Part shown: positions 1 to 9,817 of the stretch, in pieces
Numbering within the stretch: position 1 is the stretch's first letter
Layout: every line of letters starts with the position of its first letter
Notes under the pieces: model-generated
The model's database searches: none
What the model was told of the DNA's origin: nothing
Seen by the model: the letters and a program-made list of their open reading frames with translations, nothing else
Source of the DNA: Colwellia sp. M166
Lineage (GTDB): Bacteria > Pseudomonadota > Gammaproteobacteria > Enterobacterales > Alteromonadaceae
Length of the DNA: 64,000 nt
Assembly: GCF_024585285.1 (NCBI RefSeq)
Contig: NZ_CP040755.1
Span: 682,001-746,000, forward strand
Direction: 5' to 3'
Made by a program: the position numbers and the translations under genes

Positions 1-129
1 TTTACTCTTTCCTTCACATTGCTCTTAATCATTTAGCGTGCTTTGCTGAGGCCAGCGTTCAACAAAACACACATTTTTAATTTAAAATAAGTTCACTAAA
101 TACGTTAAGTTATGGCTTAACTTAGCAAA

Positions 130-2265
130 TTAAAAATTATAATCTACGGTTACACCAACTTGTCTTGGCGCGCCGTAACGGACATATTTCTTTGCAGTCC
201 AGTCTAGGTCAGGTTCATTACCAAAGAAAAAGCCGCGCGTTGCTACTTTTTCATCAGTTAAGTTTCTCGCCCAAAGTGAAACGGACCAATCAGAAAATTC
301 ATAAGCTATTTTAGCATTCAGTAAGTTTGAACTTGCCGCCTTTTCACTGTGACTATCTGAGAAATAAAATTCGTCTTTACCTGTCCAGTTTATATTTGCC
401 ATCAGACCGTCATCATTACGATAAGTGGCACCCAAACTAAAAGTATAGTTAGGTGCATGTGCAAGCTCTCGACCTGAGATATCGATATTTGCGCCATACT
501 TATCTTGATAAGCATAGTCATCATAAGTTGCTTTTAAATAGCCGATAGTAGAATCAATCGATAAATTATTGCTAACTTGGTATTTTAGTTCAAGCTCTAA
601 ACCATAGCTGCTTGAGCTTGTCGCATTAGCTGTGTAAATAGTAAACTGCTGAGGCTTATCTGGATTTTGTTGAGAAGCGTTAACTTGTTGGTCTTTACGG
701 TCCATATAAAATACCGCTAGACGACTGCTTAAGGTATTTTCTAATAAAGTTGATTGCACACCAAACTCGTAGTTAACCAAAGTTTCTGTATCAAATTCTT
801 TATATTGGCTTAATTGCGCTGGTAAGCCCATATTAAAGCCTCCCGCTTTATAGCCTTGCGCGATACGGATATAAGCAGATTGTTCGCTGTTTATCGCTTT
901 ACTTAAAGCAATATGACCACCCCACATAGTTTCAGAAGGGTCAAACTTGTCACCCACGCTATCTGAATAGTCTGCTGAGCGATTTTCAATACGTAAACCT
1001 ACAGACAGCTGATGCCCATAAGATAAAATACTATCTAGTTGAGTGAATACAGCATAGTTACTGGCTGAGTATTCAGAGTCAACAACCTCATCTGGCCAAC
1101 CATTATATGACGAGTCTAAATCGTTACTTTCATCAAGCTCACTGATATAAGCGCCTACCAGCCATGCTGTTGTATTATCAAAAATACGAGACGATTCATT
1201 TGAGGTCAACCTAAATTCTTGCGACCATACATCTCTTTTTGCCGTTTTGTTCCAGAGATAGTTATATTCACAAGGAGCAGCAACATCGTCATCGATACAC
1301 GACTTACTAGCCCAGTAATCATCATTAGCCCAGTCACCGTCATAACCGTGTTGATGTTCAGTCGTGGTGTAACTAGTGATAGCATCAAAGCTAGCAAAAG
1401 ATAAACCGTTATAACTAAACTTTAACGCTGCACCGTGAGATTTTTGTTTATCAACACCAGGATCGTCAGTAGTGGTATCAAAGCCATTATTATCGAGTGT
1501 CCAGGCATCAAAACCATTGTCGTTATCAGCAAATAGATAGGTAAAATCGATATTAAGATCATCACTGGCAATGTAACGCAGTTTAAACTTACCAGAGAAC
1601 TCATCAATTGCATTGGTATCATCTTTATTAAGATAAACGTTATCTCGATAGCCATTTTGTTGATGCTGCTCTACTGAAACTCGATAACTCAGCTTGTCAG
1701 TAATGGCACCAGCGCTATAACCCGCTAGGTTAAATAAATCGTCATTACCTGCTGTGGCTTTAAAACCATGCTCTGGTGTTTGAGTAGGATCGTTTGATTT
1801 GATATATATCAGTCCCGCCAGTGCGTTGGCGCCATATCGAGCACCTTGTGGCCCTCTTAAGACTTCAACTTGCTGCACGTCGTACATTGACGCAGCCATT
1901 CCCAAACCGGAGAGGTTAATATCATCAACGATAAAACCAACAGATGAATTTGGCGCACCACGATATTCTGAACGCTCCCCGACACCGCGGATTTGTAAGT
2001 ATTTTGGACGAGAAGTTCCGCCAGAAAAGTTTAAGTTGGCAACACTATTAATTAATTCTTCAAAATGTTGAATTGCTTGATCGTTAATTTGTTGTTCACC
2101 AATAATAGCCACACTGGTTGGAGCTTGCGCTAAAGGTTGGTTATTAAAACTAGAAGTGACTGTTATGCGTTCAATGTCATCCACTGAGTTGCTTTGAGCT
2201 ACGCTCGATAAAGATATTAAAGCTGTTGTAATTGCTATCGATATAGAAGATTTAGAAATGTTCAT
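130..2265 (-). CDS. TonB-dependent outer-membrane receptor, probably for thiamin or a precursor
   Basis: 711 residues, a usual length for a TonB-dependent receptor. A signal peptide (about residues 1-23) is followed by a TonB-box-like stretch (ERITVTSS). Next come a plug domain with the motif VEVLRGPQGARYGANALAG and a C-terminal beta-barrel ending in aromatic Phe (VDYNF), as expected for outer-membrane insertion. The substrate is not readable from the protein. It is inferred from the TPP riboswitch in the 5' leader, which would shut expression off when thiamin pyrophosphate is plentiful. The gene stands alone; the next gene upstream (HIT protein) is on the same strand but separated by the riboswitch and its own promoter. 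The receptor class is certain; the thiamin link is an inference from regulation. Confidence 0.9.
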   Translation of the reverse strand: MNISKSSISIAITTALISLSSVAQSNSVDDIERITVTSSFNNQPLAQAPTSVAIIGEQQINDQAIQHFEELINSVANLNFSGGTSRPKYLQIRGVGERSEYRGAPNSSVGFIVDDINLSGLGMAASMYDVQQVEVLRGPQGARYGANALAGLIYIKSNDPTQTPEHGFKATAGNDDLFNLAGYSAGAITDKLSYRVSVEQHQQNGYRDNVYLNKDDTNAIDEFSGKFKLRYIASDDLNIDFTYLFADNDNGFDAWTLDNNGFDTTTDDPGVDKQKSHGAALKFSYNGLSFASFDAITSYTTTEHQHGYDGDWANDDYWASKSCIDDDVAAPCEYNYLWNKTAKRDVWSQEFRLTSNESSRIFDNTTAWLVGAYISELDESNDLDSSYNGWPDEVVDSEYSASNYAVFTQLDSILSYGHQLSVGLRIENRSADYSDSVGDKFDPSETMWGGHIALSKAINSEQSAYIRIAQGYKAGGFNMGLPAQLSQYKEFDTETLVNYEFGVQSTLLENTLSSRLAVFYMDRKDQQVNASQQNPDKPQQFTIYTANATSSSSYGLELELKYQVSNNLSIDSTIGYLKATYDDYAYQDKYGANIDISGRELAHAPNYTFSLGATYRNDDGLMANINWTGKDEFYFSDSHSEKAASSNLLNAKIAYEFSDWSVSLWARNLTDEKVATRGFFFGNEPDLDWTAKKYVRYGAPRQVGVTVDYNF

Positions 2266-2414
2266 TATGATCTCATAAATTCGATTAAGAATATGTTATG
2301 GGATCCGGCATGTGGGAAGTTAGAGAGCTGCTCAGTAACAAACTGTAGAATTATCATTGCTTGCAGCTATGCTAACAGCAAAGTGTAATTTTACAGAATG
2401 ATAGGCGATTAGCG

Positions 2415-2515
2415 TAACCATTCCTACGCCGGTACTATCCGGTTCAGGTTCTAAGGGTTCGCTTCGCATCTCAGCCATTAAAAATCGTTAACGATTTCCA
2501 GGCACCCCTTGGTTC
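2415..2515 (-). promoter_or_regulatory. TPP (thiamin pyrophosphate) riboswitch, THI element
   Basis: Read on the minus strand, the conserved THI-box blocks occur in order: GGGGTGCC, CTGAGA, ACCCTT, GAACCTGA, CCGGATAGTACCGG and CGTAGGAA. They are closed by a P1 stem AACCA/TGGTT. A variable helix (P3 arm) lies between GGGGTGCC and CTGAGA. The element ends about 150 nt before the receptor start codon. I see no U-tract terminator in between, so control may be at translation, but the expression platform is not resolved. Confidence 0.95.
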
Positions 2516-2528
2516 GATATGCATACTA

Positions 2529-2557
2529 ACAATATTTATTTAAATGTACAGTGTAAA
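2529..2557 (-). promoter_or_regulatory. sigma70-like promoter for the riboswitch-receptor transcript
   Basis: On the minus strand there is a -35 TTTACA (2557-2552), a 17-nt spacer and a -10 TATTGT (2534-2529). Transcription would start near 2520, just before the first P1 base of the riboswitch. That position is what makes the call attractive, although the -10 is only a 4/6 match. Confidence 0.6.
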
Positions 2558-2641
2558 AGCTGAATTTTACGCTATAAGTTAGATTTGATTATCATTAACT
2601 TAATTACTGTCAGCGTTAAATTATCTACGCTAAATTAAAGC

Positions 2642-3010
2642 TTACTTAGGCGCTAACATTCGCCCTAGCGGTTGACCACCCACTAAATGCATATGAATAT
2701 GATAAATTTCTTGGCCGCCATCTTGGTTACAGTTCATGATCAAACGATAACCATTTTCAGCTATGCCCTCTGCTTTTGCCAATTTTTTTGCAACTGTGAA
2801 CATTCGGCCAATAGTTAACTCATCTTCTGGCTCGATATCATTAACCGTTGGTATAAGTTTGTTAGGGACAATTAAAATGTGACTTTTTGCTTGTGGAGTA
2901 ATATCACGAAATGCTGTCACGAGTTCATCTTGAAAAAGTAACGGAGCTGGAATTTCTTGGCGAATAATTTTGGAAAATATGGTTTCTTCTGGCGCTTTAT
3001 TATCAGCCAT
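2642..3010 (-). CDS. hinT: HIT-family purine nucleoside phosphoramidase (HinT-like)
   Basis: 122 residues, with the histidine triad HIHMHLVGG at residues 104-112 (His104, His106 and His108 in the H-x-H-x-H core). The N-terminal part [10 protein letters not shown] and the [16 protein letters not shown] block are typical of bacterial HinT, which hydrolyses adenosine 5'-phosphoramidates and aminoacyl-adenylates in the cytoplasm. Length matches the family. It sits between the riboswitch region and the efflux pump operon with no functional link visible. Confidence 0.93.
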   Translation of the reverse strand: MADNKAPEETIFSKIIRQEIPAPLLFQDELVTAFRDITPQAKSHILIVPNKLIPTVNDIEPEDELTIGRMFTVAKKLAKAEGIAENGYRLIMNCNQDGGQEIYHIHMHLVGGQPLGRMLAPK

Positions 3011-3125
3011 GATTTAGCCTTATGCTGTGGTTGTATTTTCTTGATAGTTTAACGATTGTGAAGCGAATGACAAAGTAAAATGTCATCCGCTTGAGTAATA
3101 TTATTTAAACTAAGTTACGTATTGG

Positions 3126-6100
3126 CTAACTTAACTGATTAACTAACTTTTCTTTACTACGAGAAGTTAAGCTTTTCATGTCTTCAACCAGTAAGTAATT
3201 TACTGGCACCAGTATCAAGGTGATAAACGTTGCGAAGATAATACCAAAACCCAGTGAAACCGCCATAGGTATTAAAAACTGTGCTTGTGTCGCTTTTTCA
3301 AACAATAGTGGCATTAAACCAATAAAGGTGGTTAATGAGGTCAACATAACAGGCCGAAAACGTGATTGAGCTGCCATTAATACCGCATCATGTGCTTTCT
3401 CTCCTAAACGTACTTTAGCATTAATAAAATCCACTAAAACTAAACTGTCATTAACCACCACCCCTATTAAGGCCATTAAGCCCAATAAGCTCATAATGGT
3501 TAAATCCATACCCATGATCCAGTGGCCAACAATCGCGCCAATAGCGCCGAACGGGATCACTGACATTACGATAAGTGGCTGTACATAAGATTTAAATGGT
3601 ATCGCCAACAAACAATAAATAATGAAAAACACAAATACCAAACCCCATGCAAGGCTACTAAAAGAATCGGCTTGTTCTCGTGCTTCACCTTCAAGGCTAT
3701 ACGACACCCCAGGGTATTTGTTCATTAATTCTGTTAGAAATTGTTTAAGATCGGCATTTAGTATCGTCATATTAGTAGTGTTTTTATCAATATCAGCCGT
3801 GACATTAACAGTTCGATAGCGATCAATACGTTTAATGGCCGAAGCACTTTTACCCGGTTTTAATGTCGCCACATGTGACAGAGGAACTTTGCCGCCAGTC
3901 GGTGTATTAATCAACATATCATTGAGTTTTGAAATCGACTGCCGTTCTGATAATGGAAAACGTAACATCACACGTACATCATCACGTCCGCGCTGAATAC
4001 GTTGTATTTGTGAACCAAAATAAGCATCCCTGACTTGTCGAGTTACCCAAGCATTGCTCATACCCATAGCGTAACCTTGTGCCGTGAGCTCTATTTGTAA
4101 CTCTTCTTTACCGTTAGATAAACTATCCGCGATTTCAAATGCCGTTGGATAAGTGCGTATTCGTGCTTTAACTTCTTCCGCTACTTTTTCTAGGGTTTTT
4201 AAATCTGTCGCTGAAAGTTGAATATCGATAGGATCACCACCTCGTCCAAGTTCAGCCCTGAAGGTAACACTTTCAGCACCTGGCAGCGGACCTATGAGCT
4301 CTCGCCACTCTTTAACTAATTGTGCGGTACCGATACCACTGTCATTTTCATCTGCTGGTACGATCTCAAAACGCACTCGACCTTTCTCTTCGCTGGTGAT
4401 CGCTAAAGTATTTAAGATAATACTTTCACCATTTTCATCACGATATTTATCTTGTAATATTTTTGCTGCTTTAGACATTTTATCAACGTAGGCATCAACC
4501 ACATCAAAGCTAGTGCCTACCGGCATCGTAATATTGCCACGGGCTGTTTCACTGGCTATACGAGGAAAGAACACAAAGCGTGTCCAACCACTCATAATAA
4601 ACGCAAGGATCAAAATAAACACGCCAACAAATAACGCTATAGTGGTTAATCGATTTTTAATTGCCAACGCTAATAAGGGTTTGTAATATTTTAAGATCGC
4701 ATTTTCAAAACCGTCGGCGAAACCTTGCTGCCAAACGCTAAACTTTGATTGTTTAGTGCTTTCGCTACGTAAACGTAATGACTTTAAATGTGAAGGTAAA
4801 ACAAATTTGGACTCTATTAAGCTAAACAACAGGACTGGAATAACAATTACCGGAATTTGCGCAAATAACGCTCCACGTTGCCCTTCGATAAAAGCTAAAG
4901 GTAAGAAAGCGGCTACCGTAGTCAAAATACCAAAGGTGACCGGCGTTGCCACTTCTTCAGTGCCTTTGATTGCGGCTTCAAGACCACTAGAGGCGGTCTG
5001 GGTATGACGATAAATATTTTCACCGGTGACTATGGCATCATCGACAACAATACCAAGTACCAATATAAAACCGAATAAACTCATGATATTAATTGAAATA
5101 TCAAAAAATGGCATAACAATAAACGCACCCATAAAGCTCACAGGAATACCGATAGATACCCAAAATGCAATTGAAGGACGTAAAAATAAGGTCAGTAATA
5201 ATAAAACTAAAAAGCCACCCTGTAGGGCATTAGTGATCAAAGTATTAAGACGGCTTTTGACAATCTCAGAATCATCATCCCAGTAACTTAACACAAAGCC
5301 TTGTGGCAAGGTGTCTTGGCGTTCATCAATATAGTTTTTTACCGCATCAGCGACATCAATAGCACTTTGATTGCCGATGCGAAAAACATCAATTAGTGCT
5401 CCTTGTTGGCCATTAAAGCGCGCCCGTAAAGGTGTTTCTTCAAAACCATCATTCACTTGCGCAATATCTTCTAAATATAGAAAAGTACCGTCGGTATTAG
5501 TTTTGATCACCACTTTTTCAAATTCATCACGTCGATAAGCTTGACCAATATTACGTACTAAAACATCACCACCGTCAGTACGAACGTTACCCGCTGAAAT
5601 ATCAACAGAGCTGTTACTGATAGCGGTGGAAATTTCAGCAAGGGTTAGTTGGTATTGCTCAAGCTTGCTTTGATTAACATCGATACTTATTTCATAATCA
5701 CGCACAGCATCAAGTGCCACTTGTGTTACTTGCGGTAAGCGCAATAAGTCATCACGAACTTGTTCAGCAAATTCGCGTATTTCTTTTTCACCATATTCAG
5801 ACGATATGGTCACTGAGATCACATCACGAATACGCTGGGCGATAGCAATAACCGGTTTTTCTGCATCTACTGGAAAGGTGTTGATGGCATCAACTCGACT
5901 TTTAATATCCGCGAGTAAATCACGAACATCGGTTGATGAGTCAGCTTCAATACGCACCGTTGCAGCCCCCTCAACTGAAGTGCTAGTAATTTCTTCAATG
6001 CCTTGTAAGTCTTGCACAGCTTCTTCAATACGAATAGCAACACCTTGCTCAGCATCTTCAGGTGTTGAGCCCCGCAATACTACGGTAACATTGACAATTT

Positions 6101-6224
6101 CTGATTCAAATGAAGGAAAAACTTCTAATGGAATACTGCTTTTTACTGAAAATATACCGGCCAATAAAATGCTTATCATCAACAAGTTCGCCGCGACATG
6201 ATTTTTTGCAAACCAAGCTATCAT
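3126..6224 (-). CDS. RND efflux pump, inner-membrane permease (HAE1/AcrB type)
   Basis: 1032 residues, the full length of an AcrB-type proton-driven drug exporter. An N-terminal transmembrane helix (about residues 8-28) is followed by a large periplasmic loop. A helix bundle around residues 335-480 includes the proton-relay pair Asp-Asp in LGIVVDDAIVTGENIYRH. A second periplasmic loop and a final helix bundle follow (about 870-1010, with GVVVNDSLVLVDFIN). The start ATG overlaps the adaptor stop by 4 bp (ATGA), so it is translationally coupled. It is the last gene of a three-gene operon. The substrate cannot be told from sequence; closer in feel to MdtC-like pumps than to AcrB itself. Confidence 0.93.
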   Translation of the reverse strand: MIAWFAKNHVAANLLMISILLAGIFSVKSSIPLEVFPSFESEIVNVTVVLRGSTPEDAEQGVAIRIEEAVQDLQGIEEITSTSVEGAATVRIEADSSTDVRDLLADIKSRVDAINTFPVDAEKPVIAIAQRIRDVISVTISSEYGEKEIREFAEQVRDDLLRLPQVTQVALDAVRDYEISIDVNQSKLEQYQLTLAEISTAISNSSVDISAGNVRTDGGDVLVRNIGQAYRRDEFEKVVIKTNTDGTFLYLEDIAQVNDGFEETPLRARFNGQQGALIDVFRIGNQSAIDVADAVKNYIDERQDTLPQGFVLSYWDDDSEIVKSRLNTLITNALQGGFLVLLLLTLFLRPSIAFWVSIGIPVSFMGAFIVMPFFDISINIMSLFGFILVLGIVVDDAIVTGENIYRHTQTASSGLEAAIKGTEEVATPVTFGILTTVAAFLPLAFIEGQRGALFAQIPVIVIPVLLFSLIESKFVLPSHLKSLRLRSESTKQSKFSVWQQGFADGFENAILKYYKPLLALAIKNRLTTIALFVGVFILILAFIMSGWTRFVFFPRIASETARGNITMPVGTSFDVVDAYVDKMSKAAKILQDKYRDENGESIILNTLAITSEEKGRVRFEIVPADENDSGIGTAQLVKEWRELIGPLPGAESVTFRAELGRGGDPIDIQLSATDLKTLEKVAEEVKARIRTYPTAFEIADSLSNGKEELQIELTAQGYAMGMSNAWVTRQVRDAYFGSQIQRIQRGRDDVRVMLRFPLSERQSISKLNDMLINTPTGGKVPLSHVATLKPGKSASAIKRIDRYRTVNVTADIDKNTTNMTILNADLKQFLTELMNKYPGVSYSLEGEAREQADSFSSLAWGLVFVFFIIYCLLAIPFKSYVQPLIVMSVIPFGAIGAIVGHWIMGMDLTIMSLLGLMALIGVVVNDSLVLVDFINAKVRLGEKAHDAVLMAAQSRFRPVMLTSLTTFIGLMPLLFEKATQAQFLIPMAVSLGFGIIFATFITLILVPVNYLLVEDMKSLTSRSKEKLVNQLS

Positions 6225-7516
6225 GACTCAGCTCCTTGAGTTTTTTCAACTCGATCCTTACGCTTGTCAGCCCCCTTGTTTTTCCCTTCGGCTTTATTGC
6301 TTTGATTCATTCGCTTTTTAGGCTTACTCTGAGTGGTAATATCTTGGCCATCAATACTACTAACATTAACAATAGTGCCCGAGGTTACCTGTCCTAGTGG
6401 CGTTAGTACCAACAGTTGATTTGTCTCTACGCCTGTTTTGATCATCGCCACTTCATCATTTTGCCATGCAATAGTAATATTTTTTCTTTTTAATAAGTTA
6501 TCTTCAACGACATAAACATAGCTACCTTGATAAATAGCTCTATTAGGGATGGTTAACGCTTTTTTGATAACCTTACCAGCAATTTTTGCACTGACATATT
6601 GACCAATTTTTAATGGCATGCTGTCACTATCATTTTTGCCATAAGGGTCATCAATTTGGGCGACAACAAATAACTGTTGTGATGCTTCATCAAAAGCACC
6701 TTCAGTTCGAACCACTTTACCGAACCAACTTTGACGAGTAGCAAGATCGGAATATATAGTTACTGCTGGTTGATCCTGAGTAGTTTCATCTTCAAAGCGG
6801 CTGTTCTCAGGTAATATCATGTAAGGTAGATCTTTATTTTTCAGTGGTAAGCGAATTTCAACATAATCAACCGCATAAATTTCAGCTAATTCAGTGCCGA
6901 CACTTACTACTTGCCCGACATCGACTGATTTATTTAAAATTCGGCCAGTATATGGCGCAACAATATCACTACGCTCAAGCGCAAGCTTAGCTTTCGCTAA
7001 ACTCGCTTGTGCTGATAAAACAGTTGCTTGTGCTGCTAACAATTGTGGCTTACGCAACACAAGATCAGGTGCTTGTTCACTATTTCCCAAACGCTGCCAG
7101 TCTTGTTTTGCTTGTTCAACACGCGCTTGCTCTTCACTTAAGTTTTGTTTAGCGCTGAATAAACTTGCTTGAGAAATTTTTACTTCGGCGAGTAAATCTC
7201 GTTGATCTAATTGTACTAAAATATCACCTTGCTCAAAAAAACCACCGGCACGAAATTTTGGACTAATACTAATAATTTGCCCTGAAACTTGCGGTAAAAG
7301 CTTACTTTGCGTGCGCGGTTGAATGGTGCCATAGCTATCAATGGTGAGCGCTAAATCGCTACGGGTTAATTTTTGCACTTGCACACTCAATTGTGGTGTA
7401 GCACTTGGTCGCCCGCGTTTTGCTGTTGGTGGGTTACTGCTGACAATATACGCTGCGAATACCAATGCAGATAAAACCATAATAGGGAGTAGTTTTTTTA
7501 TTTTTATTGTCATCAT
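6221..7516 (-). CDS. RND efflux periplasmic adaptor (membrane fusion protein)
   Basis: 431 residues. One N-terminal membrane anchor or signal (about residues 8-28) is followed by the two halves of a lipoyl domain (QVSGQIISISPKFRAGGFFEQGDILVQLD and DIVAPYTGRILNKSVDVGQVV). These flank a coiled-coil hairpin (about 110-180), then a beta-barrel domain. The C-terminal tail of about 40 residues is rich in Lys, Asn and Gln and probably disordered. It would bridge the RND permease to the outer-membrane channel encoded just upstream. Start and stop codons overlap with both neighbours (ATGA junctions), so the three proteins should be made together. Confidence 0.92.
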   Translation of the reverse strand: MMTIKIKKLLPIMVLSALVFAAYIVSSNPPTAKRGRPSATPQLSVQVQKLTRSDLALTIDSYGTIQPRTQSKLLPQVSGQIISISPKFRAGGFFEQGDILVQLDQRDLLAEVKISQASLFSAKQNLSEEQARVEQAKQDWQRLGNSEQAPDLVLRKPQLLAAQATVLSAQASLAKAKLALERSDIVAPYTGRILNKSVDVGQVVSVGTELAEIYAVDYVEIRLPLKNKDLPYMILPENSRFEDETTQDQPAVTIYSDLATRQSWFGKVVRTEGAFDEASQQLFVVAQIDDPYGKNDSDSMPLKIGQYVSAKIAGKVIKKALTIPNRAIYQGSYVYVVEDNLLKRKNITIAWQNDEVAMIKTGVETNQLLVLTPLGQVTSGTIVNVSSIDGQDITTQSKPKKRMNQSNKAEGKNKGADKRKDRVEKTQGAES

Positions 7517-9072
7517 TTATCCATGCTTTTTTGGTGAGTGAACGATGCTGGTAATAAGCTCTTTACACTCTTAGACTGTTGCTGTGCTTGATAGCTGTTA
7601 TTAAGATAATTGCCACCTAAAGCACGGTAAATTTCAATGCGATTTTGCAGTAACTGGTTAGTTAATTGGATCACGATAGTTTGTGCGTCAAAAGAGCGGC
7701 GTTGCGATTCGAGCACTGTGGTGTAAGTCACTAAACCACGTAGATATTGATCAAATGATAGTTTTTCCGCCGCTAAAGCATTGTCTTGTGCGGTTAAATA
7801 ATAAGCATAACGTTGATTCAGAGAATCTCGTTCACTGATGCTATTTTCAACTTCAGCAAAGGCTTGATAAACCTGTTGTAAATATTGCTGCTCTTTTTGT
7901 TCAACCGTTAGTTTTGCTTGTTGTTCAAGCGATTCAAGACGACCTGCATTAAATAAAGGGCTTGTTATACTACCAATGAGTGACCAGGCTAATGCACCAC
8001 TATCAAGTAGATTACTGAGTTGATCACCGTTATCACTGACACTGGCATTTAAATTAAAACTTGGAAAGCGTTGCTTATGCGCGACAGCTAAGCCGGCATC
8101 TAAGGCTAAAAGCTCTAACCAATTTGCTTGTATATCAGCACGACGAGTTAATAGTTGAGCAGGTAAGCCAAGTTTAATTTCATCATTAATTAATGGCAGA
8201 CGTTGCTTACTCAATTTTTTCGCTAGCGGATAGTCACCCAGCAGAAGTTCAAGTGCCCTACTGCTAACTTTAAGTGTTTGTTGCTGCTCAGCAACACGCG
8301 CAAGCTCTTGATTAACTGTATTCTTAGTTAGGTATACATCAAGCGCATCATTTAATCCCAGTTGATACGATGATTGGATCATGGCTAAATGATGTTGCAA
8401 ATTATCTGCACGTTCTTGATATAAATTAAGTAGTTGCTGAGCTTGGATTAAATCAAACCACGCTTGGCTAATACTGGCCACTAGATTGAGTTGGTTTTGT
8501 TGAAAATTTGCTTGGGCTGCAGCGTAATTCAATCGACTCTGGTTTTGCTGATCAGACAACTTACCCCATAAATCCAGCTCATAACGTAAGTCGAGACTGA
8601 GATCAGCGCTGCTTTGATAACTTGTTGTATTATCATCCACTTGTTTACGCCTTGAACTGTCTAATGACAGAGATAATTCAGGAAAATCTGTTGCTGTAGT
8701 CACTTTTAAGCGCTCTTTAGCAAGTTGGACATTAAGGCGATCGGCATTTAATTGAAAATTATGCCCTAATGCGTGTGCGATAATTTGCTCTAAAGCCTGA
8801 TCATTAAAGCTTTTTAACCAACCGTCTGAAACTGCACTTGCTGTCGAAAATTGTGTTGGTTGTGCTTGCCATTGCGCGGGCATATTTCGCCCGATAGTAT
8901 TTTTTGCCTTATTGTCGGCTAAACCACTGGGTGTACTACAAGCGCTGAGCAAGACGGTAAGTAAAGCGACAGCAATAGAATTGAATTTTATAGGTGCTAT
9001 TTTCCTTAACCTTTGACTAGATTTTCTTACGTTATCTAACTCGTTTATAGCTCTATTTGAACGAACTCTCAA
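7513..9072 (-). CDS. Outer-membrane efflux lipoprotein (NodT/OprM type, TolC superfamily)
   Basis: 519 residues in the stated frame. A lipobox (LLSACS) lies near residue 46, so the mature protein is probably lipidated on that Cys. The residues before the hydrophobic stretch are longer than usual, and the real start could be a downstream GTG (VRKSSQRL) instead of this ATG. The body shows the two-fold outer-membrane efflux repeats with long helices (ARVAEQQQTL, the RRADIQANWLELLALDAGLA block, FAEVENSIS). First gene of the OMF-adaptor-permease operon. No regulator gene is adjacent. Confidence 0.9.
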   Translation of the reverse strand: MRVRSNRAINELDNVRKSSQRLRKIAPIKFNSIAVALLTVLLSACSTPSGLADNKAKNTIGRNMPAQWQAQPTQFSTASAVSDGWLKSFNDQALEQIIAHALGHNFQLNADRLNVQLAKERLKVTTATDFPELSLSLDSSRRKQVDDNTTSYQSSADLSLDLRYELDLWGKLSDQQNQSRLNYAAAQANFQQNQLNLVASISQAWFDLIQAQQLLNLYQERADNLQHHLAMIQSSYQLGLNDALDVYLTKNTVNQELARVAEQQQTLKVSSRALELLLGDYPLAKKLSKQRLPLINDEIKLGLPAQLLTRRADIQANWLELLALDAGLAVAHKQRFPSFNLNASVSDNGDQLSNLLDSGALAWSLIGSITSPLFNAGRLESLEQQAKLTVEQKEQQYLQQVYQAFAEVENSISERDSLNQRYAYYLTAQDNALAAEKLSFDQYLRGLVTYTTVLESQRRSFDAQTIVIQLTNQLLQNRIEIYRALGGNYLNNSYQAQQQSKSVKSLLPASFTHQKSMDK

Positions 9073-9508
9073 AATCTTCCCTCACAAATACAATTAACAT
9101 CATTTTAATTAGGCCATAACTCAGCATAATAGACGTGCAAAAAAGCAAAAAAAAAACTTATATTACAATCTAAAATTAAAAAACTATTAAAGTGTTAATA
9201 CATTTTATTTATCAATATCATAAGTTTGACTAAATCAAGGTAAGTTTATGTCCTTAATTACGGGTTATTAGTGACAAACTTACGCTTTTTTATTCTAGAT
9301 AAAAATCAATAACCTGCATACAGGCAATGTTGATACGAGCAAAACTCGTGACATTGACGTATATAACTTATTCTGAGCTTTGCTTAACTATAATATGACT
9401 CGACATTGAGGCAAACAATGTTCTTTACACTGCTTTACATTATCACCGCTAAACAACGACGAGTGGTTACTTTCTCGCGATAAATGGTGATTTGATTAAG
9501 AGTAATAA
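9073..9508. other. Intergenic region upstream of the efflux operon
   Basis: AT-rich and without a convincing reading frame. It should hold the efflux operon promoter. It contains a nested hairpin at 9325-9356 (CAATGT / ACATTG enclosing ACGAG / CTCGT) and a second ACATTG...CAATGT pair at 9403-9421. These are possible operator sites but match no known one that I can name. Confidence 0.5.
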
Positions 9509-9817
9509 TACCAATTTTACTAAGTTTCTTCCCACTCAGTGAAATTTAAAAGCTTTAGCGGCACAGCTTACCGTCCCAGACTGAACCTCTGTACCTACAT
9601 CCATGCAGGCAAGGCATTGATTGAAGGTAATGGTTATTCTCTTGTCAAAATCAATAACATGGTCTGTAAGCCTTTTAAAACTACCCTTCTGGAGCTTGCC
9701 AGCAGTTCGATAACCGCCGATCATTTCCTTCATATAGAATAACTATATTCACAAAATGATCGTTGTTCTCAAAACGACGGTAAGCGCTGAGTGGGAACAA
9801 ACTTAATAGACTTGGTA
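9509..9817 (-). mobile_element. MITE-like element, copy A
   Basis: 309 bp bounded by imperfect terminal inverted repeats of about 30 bp. The left end runs TACCAA...TAAGTTTCTTCCCACTCAG and the right end is the complement of TACCAA...TAAGTTTGTTCCCACTCAG. The reverse complement aligns along its length with the copies at 29071-29428 and 50447-50754. A 65-codon frame (9733-9536, minus strand) is shared with copy B but has no transposase motifs. Compared with B and C, this copy lacks roughly 50 bp in the middle. TA at both borders suggests a TA target, not proven. Confidence 0.8.
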
